Shown in pieces: positions 6,714-11,910 of a DNA stretch of 11,910 bases. Source of the stretch: Kitasatospora phosalacinea (GTDB lineage: Bacteria > Actinomycetota > Actinomycetes > Streptomycetales > Streptomycetaceae). Every line of letters starts with the position of its first letter. Position 1 is the stretch's first letter. The notes below the pieces were generated by a model. It had not been told where the DNA came from, searched no databases, and saw nothing but the letters and a program-made list of their open reading frames with translations. The translations under genes were made by a program, and so were the position numbers. The stretch lies in NCBI RefSeq assembly GCF_000717185.1, contig NZ_JNYE01000147.1:1-11910 (forward strand). The letters run 5' to 3'.

Positions 6714-8912
6714 GTGCAGCTGGCTCAGGTGGAGGGGGTCCTGGAGCGGATCACGTACGCCAACGAGGAGACGGGCTACACGGTCGCCCGGGTGGACACC
6801 GGGCGCGGGGCGAACGACCTGCTGACGGTGGTGGGGGCGCTGCTGGGGGCGCAGGTGGGGGAGAGCCTGCGGCTGTTCGGGCGGTGGGGTTCGCACCCGA
6901 AGTTCGGGCGGCAGTTCACGGTGGAGAACTACACGACGGTGCTGCCGGCCACCGTCCAGGGCATCCAGCGGTACCTGGGCTCGGGGCTGATCAAGGGCAT
7001 CGGGCCGCGGTTCGCGGAGCGGATCGTGGAGCACTTCGGGGTGGAGACCCTGGAGGTGATCGAGAACGAGCCGGGGCGGCTGGTCGAGGTGCCGGGCCTG
7101 GGCCCGAAGCGGACGAAGATGATCGCGAGGGCCTGGGAGGAGCAGAAGTCCATCAAGGAGGTGATGGTCTTCCTGCAGGGCGTGCAGGTGTCGACCTCGC
7201 TGGCGGTGCGGATCTACAAGCAGTACGGCGACGGTTCGATCGGGGTGGTGAAGAACCAGCCGTACCGCCTGGCGTCGGACGTGTGGGGCATCGGCTTCCT
7301 GACGGCGGACCGGATCGCGCAGGCGGTGGGCATCCCGCACGACTCGCCGGAGCGGGTGAAGGCGGGCCTGCAGTACGCGCTGTCGCAGTCCACCGACAAC
7401 GGGAACTGCTACCTGCCGGAGGAGCGGCTGATCGCGGACGGCGTGAAGCTGCTGCAGGTGGACGTCGGCCTGGTGATCGACTGCCTGGCGGAGCTGGTCG
7501 CGGCGGAGGGGGTGGTGCGCGAGCGGCTGCCGGGGGCGGACGGGCAGGAGGTGGCGGCGGTGTACCTGGTGCCGTTCCACCGGGCCGAGGTCTCGCTGGC
7601 GGGCCAGTTGCTGCGGCTGCTGCGCACGCCGGAGGACCGGCTGCCGTGGTTCCGGGAGGTCGACTGGCCGGCCGCGCTGGGCTGGCTGGCGAAGCGGACG
7701 GGCGCCGAACTCGCCCCGGAGCAGGAGCGGTCGGTGCGCCTGGCGCTGACCGAGAAGGTCGCGGTGCTGACCGGCGGCCCGGGCTGCGGCAAGTCGTTCA
7801 CGGTGAGGTCGATCGTGCAGCTGGCGCTGGCGAAGCGGGCGAAGGTGGTGCTGGCGGCGCCGACCGGGCGGGCGGCGAAGCGGCTGGCGGAGCTGACCGG
7901 GGCGGAGGCCTCGACGGTGCACCGGCTGCTGGAGCTGAAGCCGGGCGGGGACGCCGCGTACGACCGGGACCGGCCGCTGGACGCGGACCTGGTGGTGGTC
8001 GACGAGGCCTCGATGCTGGACCTGATCCTGGCGAACAAGCTGGTCAAGGCGGTCGCGCCGGGCGCCCACCTGCTGCTGGTGGGGGACGTGGACCAGCTGC
8101 CCTCGGTGGGCGCGGGCAAGGTCCTGCGGGACGTGCTGGCGCCCGGCAGCCCCGTCCCGTCGGTGCGGCTGACCAGGATCTTCCGGCAGGCCCAGCAGTC
8201 CGGCGTGGTGGTCAACGCGCACCGGATCAACGAGGGCCTGCCGCTGCTGACCGAGGGCCTGCCGGACTTCTTCCTGTTCGTCGAGGACGACACCGAGCGC
8301 GCGGCCGGCCTGACGGTGGACGTGGTGGCCCGCCGGATCCCGCAGCGCTTCGGCCTCGACCCGCGCCGGGACGTCCAGGTGCTGACGCCGACGCACCGCG
8401 GCCCGGCGGGGGCGGGCGCGCTGAACACGCTGCTCCAGTCGGCCGTCACCCCGGCCCGCGAGGGCCTGCCCGAACGCCGGTTCGGCGGGCGGACGTTCCG
8501 GGTCGGCGACAAGGTCACGCAGATCCGGAACAACTACGACAAGGGGCGCAGCGGCGTCTTCAACGGCACAGTGGGCGTGGTGACGGCACTGAGCGTGGAC
8601 GACCAGCGGCTGACGGTGACGACCGACGAGGACGAGGAGGTGCCGTACGACTTCGACGAGCTGGACGAGCTGGCGCACGCGTACGCGGTGACGATCCACC
8701 GTTCGCAGGGCAGCGAGTACCCGGCGGTGGTGATTCCCGTCACCACGTCGGCGTGGACGATGCTCCAGCGGAACCTGTTGTACACGGCGGTGACGCGGGC
8801 CAGGAAGCTGGTGGTGCTGGTCGGATCGCGCAAGGCCATCGGGCAGGCGGTGCGGTCGGTGAGCACCGAGCGGCGGCACTCCGCGCTGGACCACAGATTG
8901 GCTGCGGGCTGA
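6714..8912 (+). CDS. recD2: RecD2-type ATP-dependent 5'-3' DNA helicase
   Basis: The product (732 aa) is a superfamily 1B helicase of the RecD2 (RecD-like) family. Helix-hairpin-helix motifs lie in the N-terminal region (IKGIGP at 93-98, PGLGPKR at 127-133). Walker A is GGPGCGKS (354-361, K360), Walker B is VVVDEAS (427-433, D430/E431), motif III is GDVDQLPSVG (457-466), and the arginine motif is RLTRIFRQ (485-492). An SH3-like segment starts near 600 (KVTQIRNNYDKG), and the last motif is TIHRSQGSEY (660-669). All core motifs look intact, and the length is normal for the family. RecD2 enzymes unwind DNA from the 5' end and act in repair without RecBC. GTG 6714 is preferred over the in-frame GTG 6702 because GAGG (6704-6707) lies 6 nt upstream and the protein then starts MQLAQVEGV, like its relatives. 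It appears to be transcribed alone. Confidence 0.93.
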   Translation: MQLAQVEGVLERITYANEETGYTVARVDTGRGANDLLTVVGALLGAQVGESLRLFGRWGSHPKFGRQFTVENYTTVLPATVQGIQRYLGSGLIKGIGPRFAERIVEHFGVETLEVIENEPGRLVEVPGLGPKRTKMIARAWEEQKSIKEVMVFLQGVQVSTSLAVRIYKQYGDGSIGVVKNQPYRLASDVWGIGFLTADRIAQAVGIPHDSPERVKAGLQYALSQSTDNGNCYLPEERLIADGVKLLQVDVGLVIDCLAELVAAEGVVRERLPGADGQEVAAVYLVPFHRAEVSLAGQLLRLLRTPEDRLPWFREVDWPAALGWLAKRTGAELAPEQERSVRLALTEKVAVLTGGPGCGKSFTVRSIVQLALAKRAKVVLAAPTGRAAKRLAELTGAEASTVHRLLELKPGGDAAYDRDRPLDADLVVVDEASMLDLILANKLVKAVAPGAHLLLVGDVDQLPSVGAGKVLRDVLAPGSPVPSVRLTRIFRQAQQSGVVVNAHRINEGLPLLTEGLPDFFLFVEDDTERAAGLTVDVVARRIPQRFGLDPRRDVQVLTPTHRGPAGAGALNTLLQSAVTPAREGLPERRFGGRTFRVGDKVTQIRNNYDKGRSGVFNGTVGVVTALSVDDQRLTVTTDEDEEVPYDFDELDELAHAYAVTIHRSQGSEYPAVVIPVTTSAWTMLQRNLLYTAVTRARKLVVLVGSRKAIGQAVRSVSTERRHSALDHRLAAG

Positions 8913-8943
8913 GTTCGAGGCGGTACGGTACGTCCAGAGGTTG

Positions 8944-8974
8944 TCTTGACGTGAAGAGATTTAGGGCGGAACCT
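8944..8974 (+). promoter_or_regulatory. Interrupted palindrome and candidate promoter upstream of citrate synthase
   Basis: TCTTGACGTGAAGA (8944-8957) is an inverted repeat with 12 of 14 positions symmetric, and one base change would make TCTTGACGTCAAGA perfect. It contains TTGACG (8946-8951), a good -35 box. GAACCT (8969-8974), 17 bp later, is a mediocre -10. If this is the promoter, transcription would begin near 8981 and give a leader of about 165 nt. A protein binding the palindrome would cover the -35 box. The regulator is not identified. Confidence 0.45.
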
Positions 8975-8981
8975 GGTCCGG

Positions 8982-9021
8982 TGCCGCCGCCGATCTTGTC
9001 CGGTTCGCACCGGTGGCGGCA
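8982..9021 (+). other. Hairpin in the citrate synthase leader or helicase 3' region
   Basis: Positions 8982-8992 pair with 9011-9021 to give an 11-bp stem with one G-U pair and an 18-nt loop. It could be the transcription end of the helicase gene or part of a structured 5' leader of citrate synthase. Its position just after the candidate promoter makes the leader reading possible. No U-tract follows. Confidence 0.45.
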
Positions 9022-9046
9022 GCGGAGTTTGTGGGCCCTGGTCCTT

Positions 9047-9064
9047 CCCGGGGTCACCCCCGGG
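9047..9064 (+). other. Second leader hairpin before citrate synthase
   Basis: CCCGGGG (9047-9053) pairs with CCCCGGG (9058-9064) around the 4-nt loop TCAC. It lies about 70 nt before the ribosome binding site, too far to mask it directly. Together with the upstream hairpin it makes the leader strongly structured. Confidence 0.4.
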
Positions 9065-9145
9065 TGCGCGGCCGTCCTTCGGGTGGGGGATCGTTGAGAC
9101 AGTCAGGGCAGTCGGATGAGGATCAATTTCGTCGGTGAGGAAGAC

Positions 9146-10435
9146 GTGAGCGACAAATCGGTAGTACTGCGGTACCAGGACGGCGAGTACGAGTACCCCG
9201 TCGTCGAGAGCACTGCGGGCAACGCCGGCTTCGACATCTCGAAGCTGCTCCCGCAGACCGGCCTGGTCACCCTGGACAACGGTTTCGGCAACACCGCCGC
9301 CAACAAGTCCGCGATCACCTTCATTGACGGTGACGCCGGAATCCTGCGCTACCGCGGCTACCCGATCGAGCAGCTGGCCTCGGAGGCCAACTTCATCGAG
9401 ACCGCCTACCTGCTGATCAACGGCGAGCTGCCGAAGGCCGGCGAGCTGGATGCGTTCAGCAACGAGATCACCCAGCACACCCTGCTGCACGAGGACGTCA
9501 AGCGCTTCTACCAGGGCTTCCCCCGGGACGCGCACCCGATGGCGATGCTCTCCTCGGTGGTCGGCGCGCTCTCCACGTTCTACCCGGAGAGCCACAACCC
9601 GTTCGACGAGGCGCAGCGCAACCTCTCGACGGTCCGCCTGCTGGCGAAGCTGCCGACCATCGCGGCGTACGCGTACAAGAAGGCGATGGGCCAGCCCTTC
9701 GTCTACCCGCGCAACGACCTCGGCTACGTCGAGAACTTCCTGCGGATGACCTTCGCCGTCCCGGCCGAGGACTACGAGCTCAACCCGGTCGTGGTCAACG
9801 CCCTGGACAAGCTGCTCATCCTGCACGCGGACCACGAGCAGAACTGCTCCACCTCGACGGTGCGCCTGGTCGGCTCCTCGCACGCCAACCTGTTCGCCTC
9901 CATCTCGGCGGGCATCTCGGCGCTGTGGGGCCCGCTGCACGGCGGCGCCAACCAGGCCGTGCTGGAGATGCTGGAGCAGATCCAGAAGGACGGCGGCGAC
10001 GTCGACGCGTTCATCCGCAAGGTGAAGAACCGCGAGGACGGCGTCAAGCTGATGGGCTTCGGCCACCGCGTCTACAAGGCGTTCGACCCGCGCGCCGCGC
10101 AGGTCAAGGTGCTCGCCCACGAGGTGCTCGCCCAGCTCGGCAAGTCCGACGCGCTGCTGGACATCGCGCTCAAGCTGGAGGAGCACGCGCTCAAGGACGA
10201 CTTCTTCGTCTCGCGCAAGCTCTACCCGAACGTGGACTTCTACACGGGCCTGATCTACCGCGCGATGGGCTTCCCGACCAGCATGTTCACCGTGCTGTTC
10301 GCGCTCGGCCGGCTCCCCGGCTGGATCGCCCACTGGCACGAGATGATCAAGGACCCGACCAGCCGGATCGGCCGCCCGCGGCAGATCTACACCGGCGTGG
10401 AGATCCGCGACTACGTGCCGCTCGACGCCCGCTGA
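9146..10435 (+). CDS. citA: Citrate synthase (type II)
   Basis: This enzyme condenses oxaloacetate with acetyl-CoA to citrate, the entry step of the TCA cycle, in the cytoplasm. The 429-aa product closely resembles Streptomyces CitA (GltA in other bacteria). The expected active-site residues are present: H230 in LHADHEQN, H265 in GPLHGGAN, H307 in GFGHRVYK, and D364 in NVDFYTG. These correspond to E. coli H229, H264, H305 and D362. I chose GTG 9146 because GGTGAGG (9134-9140) is a good binding site 5 nt upstream and the protein then starts MSDKSVVLRY, as in relatives. The in-frame ATG 9116 lacks a good site and would add ten atypical residues. Codons are strongly C-ending (GTC, CTC, GCC, ATC), unlike the G-ending permeases, which suggests high expression. 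It has its own leader and a strong terminator, so it is probably monocistronic. Confidence 0.96.
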   Translation: MSDKSVVLRYQDGEYEYPVVESTAGNAGFDISKLLPQTGLVTLDNGFGNTAANKSAITFIDGDAGILRYRGYPIEQLASEANFIETAYLLINGELPKAGELDAFSNEITQHTLLHEDVKRFYQGFPRDAHPMAMLSSVVGALSTFYPESHNPFDEAQRNLSTVRLLAKLPTIAAYAYKKAMGQPFVYPRNDLGYVENFLRMTFAVPAEDYELNPVVVNALDKLLILHADHEQNCSTSTVRLVGSSHANLFASISAGISALWGPLHGGANQAVLEMLEQIQKDGGDVDAFIRKVKNREDGVKLMGFGHRVYKAFDPRAAQVKVLAHEVLAQLGKSDALLDIALKLEEHALKDDFFVSRKLYPNVDFYTGLIYRAMGFPTSMFTVLFALGRLPGWIAHWHEMIKDPTSRIGRPRQIYTGVEIRDYVPLDAR

Positions 10436-10455
10436 GCCGTCGACCGCAGCGTCGA

Positions 10456-10501
10456 AGGGGCCCGGCTCCGCCTCCCGTACGGGGGACGGGGCCGGGCCCC
10501 T
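10456..10501 (+). terminator. Terminator of citrate synthase
   Basis: A long hairpin starts 21 nt after the stop codon. Positions 10456-10470 pair with 10487-10501 (15 pairs, one G-U). After one mismatch, the inner part (10472-10476 with 10481-10485) pairs around the 4-nt loop GTAC. The core is GGGGCCCGG. It has no U-tract but is the most stable hairpin in the window after the rRNA terminator. Confidence 0.88.
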
Positions 10502-10886
10502 CCGCGTCTGGCTCTTCGTTGGGGCGCACGGCGCCCGGGACGGCCCCGGTCGGGAACGGCCGCTCAAAGCGTCCCCAGGGGGTCCGGGTCCGGCCCGGTT
10601 GCCGTGCGCGAGGGCGGTCGACGAATCGACAGCCCGTCCGGGGCCCGCCGGAGCCCCGCTCTACAAAAGGTAAGACGTACCAGGGGGCGCAGAGTTACGC
10701 CAGGGGGGTGTGAGTTGCCTCTCTCCACTCTCCGTGTGCGTCCGCGCACCCGGACGGCCGCGTGCATACCACACCGTACGCCCGGCCCGGGGCGTCACCC
10801 ACCCCGCAGCCATCGCAACCCAGCGTGATAGGAATCGTGGCAATCCGGTACGGACCGCCTGCGGCGCGCGGTGCGGCGAACGGTCA
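10502..10886. other. Non-coding stretch upstream of the reductase
   Basis: No convincing gene lies in these 385 nt; the open frames lack ribosome binding sites and have compositions typical of chance reading in GC-rich DNA. It holds a 9-bp distant inverted repeat, GCGCACGGC (10524-10532) with GCCGTGCGC (10601-10609), and three copies of CCAGGGGG (10575, 10680, 10700). A relatively A-rich patch (CTACAAAAGGTAAGACGTAC, 10661-10680) and TAGGAA (10829-10834) are also present; the latter could be a -10 box but has no matching -35. The reductase promoter is presumably in this stretch. Confidence 0.5.
10680..10708 (+). repeat. Direct repeat CCAGGGGG spaced by 20 bp
   Basis: CCAGGGGG begins at 10680 and again at 10700, exactly 20 bp apart (about two helical turns), with TAC just before the first copy and TTACG before the second. 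A third copy begins at 10575. In-phase direct repeats of this kind can bind a regulator on one DNA face. GC-rich composition makes chance a real alternative. Confidence 0.35.
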
Positions 10887-10901
10887 GGGAGGGAGTGCGC
10901 A

Positions 10902-11621
10902 ATGGCCAGGAACGTCGTAGTCACCGGTGGGGGCACCGGCATCGGCCTGGAGGTGGCCCGGCGCTTCGCCGAGGCCGGCGAGCGCGTGGTGATCGTCGGG
11001 CGCCGCCCGGGCGTCCTCGACCACGCCGCGCAGGAGATCGGCACCAACGTGACCCCGCTGGTGTGCGACCTCGCCGACCCGGACGCGGTGGAGGCCGCGC
11101 TGCCCGCCCTGCCCGCCCGGATCGACGTCCTGGTCAACAACGCGGGCAGCCGGGAGACCGTCCTCGGCGCCGGGCCGCACGCCGTCCTGGCCCGCTGGCG
11201 CGGCGACTTCGAGCGCAACGTGCTGACCGCGGTGCTGCTCACCGAGTCCGTCCGCGACCGGTTCACCCCCGGCTCCGGCCGGGTGGTCACCGTCTCCTCC
11301 ATCGCCGCCCTGCGCGGCGCGGGCTCCTACGGCGCCGCGAAGGCCTCCCTGCACGCCTGGAACCACTTCCTGGCCGCCCAGCTCGGCCCGTCCGGCATCA
11401 CCGCCAACATCGTCGCCCCGGGCACCGTCGCGGGCACCGAGTTCTTCGGCCCCCGCCTGGACGACGCCGAGGTGGCGCGCCGCTCGGCGCGCACCCTGCT
11501 CGGGCGGATCGGCGAGTCGGGGGAGGTCGCGGCCGCGGTGTACTTCCTCGCCTCGGCGGAGGCCGGGTTCATCACCGGGGAGATCCTGCACTGCAACGGC
11601 GGGGAGCTGCTGGGCCGCTGA
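10902..11621 (+). CDS. Short-chain dehydrogenase/reductase (SDR) family oxidoreductase
   Basis: The 239-aa product is a classical SDR with a Rossmann fold. The cofactor motif TGGGTGIG is at residues 8-15 and NNAG at 79-82. A TVSS segment (130-133) and YGAAK (Y143, K147) carry the catalytic Ser, Tyr and Lys, and the C-terminus has the usual FITGEILHCNGG. It is expected to oxidise or reduce an alcohol/ketone with NAD(H) or NADP(H); GRRP at the end of strand 2 suggests NADP(H), but weakly. The substrate cannot be read from the sequence. The gap between the catalytic serine and Y143 is about two residues shorter than in FabG. ATG 10902 is chosen because GGGAGGGAG (10887-10895) lies 6 nt upstream and the Rossmann strand starts immediately. 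It stands alone and converges with the copper ATPase gene, with no evident functional link. Confidence 0.92.
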   Translation: MARNVVVTGGGTGIGLEVARRFAEAGERVVIVGRRPGVLDHAAQEIGTNVTPLVCDLADPDAVEAALPALPARIDVLVNNAGSRETVLGAGPHAVLARWRGDFERNVLTAVLLTESVRDRFTPGSGRVVTVSSIAALRGAGSYGAAKASLHAWNHFLAAQLGPSGITANIVAPGTVAGTEFFGPRLDDAEVARRSARTLLGRIGESGEVAAAVYFLASAEAGFITGEILHCNGGELLGR

Positions 11622-11632
11622 CGCCGGCCCTT

Positions 11633-11678
11633 GTGGCGCCACCCGGCAGCACGGAGCCGCCGTTCCCCGGGGCCCCGG
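11633..11678. other. Palindromes between convergent genes
   Basis: The 72 nt between the reductase and the minus-strand ATPase hold two perfect palindromes, GTGGCGCCAC (11633-11642) and CCGGGGCCCCGG (11667-11678). GCCGG (11623-11627) and CCGGC (11643-11647) could extend the first into a hairpin. A bidirectional terminator is expected here, but neither structure is a convincing one. Confidence 0.25.
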
Positions 11679-11693
11679 TTCCGCGCCGTCGTC

Positions 11694-11910
11694 CTACCCG
11701 GCGGGTCGGAAGTTGCGCAGGCGCAGGCTGTTGGTGACGACGAAGACGGAGGAGAAGGCCATCGCGGCGCCCGCGATCGTCGGGTTGAGGAGTCCGGCGG
11801 CGGCGAGGGGGAGGGCGGCGACGTTGTAGGCGAAGGCCCAGAAGAGGTTGCCCTTGATGGTGGCGAGGGTGCGGCGGGAGAGGCGGATGGCGTCGGCGGC
11901 GGAGCGCAGG
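11694..11910 (-). CDS. Copper-type P1B ATPase, C-terminal end (partial)
   Basis: The minus strand reads 71 codons and a TAG stop (11694-11696), running off the right edge, so the start and most of the protein are missing. The visible part is the C-terminal end of a heavy-metal P-type ATPase: a short cytoplasmic stretch ([13 protein letters not shown]), then TM5 with NLFWAFAYN, then TM6 with GAAMAFSSV and the tail [11 protein letters not shown]. The YN pair and the M-x3-S motif (M and the second S of MAFSS) match the Cu(I) transport site of CopA proteins (Y688, N689, M717, S721 in Legionella CopA). The role is therefore probably Cu(I) export across the cytoplasmic membrane; the CPC motif that would confirm it lies outside the window. 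Confidence 0.9.
   Translation of the reverse strand, partial: LRSAADAIRLSRRTLATIKGNLFWAFAYNVAALPLAAAGLLNPTIAGAAMAFSSVFVVTNSLRLRNFRPAG

Noticed and set aside
8971..9044. TGGTCC half-sites (8974-8979 and 9039-9044) as further DasR sites
   Set aside because: Neither is followed by the GACCA arm, so they are not palindromic dre elements.
9116..9145. Upstream ATG start for citrate synthase
   Set aside because: No good binding site precedes it, and the ten extra residues are absent from relatives. GTG 9146 has GGTGAGG at ideal spacing.
8534..10567. Minus-strand open frame across helicase end, leader and citrate synthase
   Set aside because: It runs antisense to two clear genes and over their terminator and promoter. 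Its sequence shows no family resemblance.
10604..10828. Small open frame of 74 codons downstream of citrate synthase
   Set aside because: It has a basic, Pro/Arg/Thr-rich composition, no ribosome binding site and no family resemblance, so it is likely chance reading.
10710..10901. N-terminal extension of the reductase from GTG 10710
   Set aside because: The Rossmann strand and TGGGTGIG motif begin directly after ATG 10902, which has a near-perfect binding site. The upstream frame is Arg/Pro-rich and unrelated to SDRs.

Overview
The window looks like chromosomal DNA of a high-GC actinomycete, most likely Streptomyces or a close relative such as Kitasatospora. The reasons are the 5S rRNA 3' end, the very high G+C at third codon positions, the citrate synthase that reads like Streptomyces CitA, the actinobacterial RecD2-type helicase, and a site matching the Streptomyces DasR operator. 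This is my reading of the sequence and memory of these families; no database search was run.

Layout, left to right. (1) Positions 1-33 are the 3' end of a 5S rRNA gene, so an rRNA operon arrives from the left. A perfect 16-bp stem-loop terminator follows at 43-79. (2) A short promoter region (about 165-239) carries a DasR-responsive-element-like palindrome. It leads into two translationally coupled genes (240-3605 and 3602-6556) for large FtsX/MacB-type ABC transporter permeases, with no ATPase gene beside them. A hairpin at 6602-6629 probably ends this unit. (3) A RecD2-type ATP-dependent DNA helicase occupies 6714-8912. (4) A 233-nt leader with an interrupted palindrome and two hairpins precedes citrate synthase (9146-10435), which ends in a strong hairpin terminator. 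(5) A roughly 385-nt non-coding stretch with repeats leads to a short-chain dehydrogenase/reductase (10902-11621). (6) The minus-strand 3' end of a copper-type P1B ATPase (11694-11910, running off the right edge) converges on it.

The genes do not form one pathway. Helicase and citrate synthase are conserved housekeeping genes, and the permease pair is the accessory-looking part. I see no phage, insertion sequence, CRISPR array, toxin-antitoxin pair or biosynthetic cluster. The most interesting signal is the DasR-like operator over the promoter of the ATPase-less permease pair. It would link an uncharacterised extracytoplasmic transport or mechanotransmission complex to N-acetylglucosamine/chitin signalling. 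Secondary points are paired cysteines in the ectodomains of both permeases, the structured citrate synthase leader, and the repeats upstream of the reductase.
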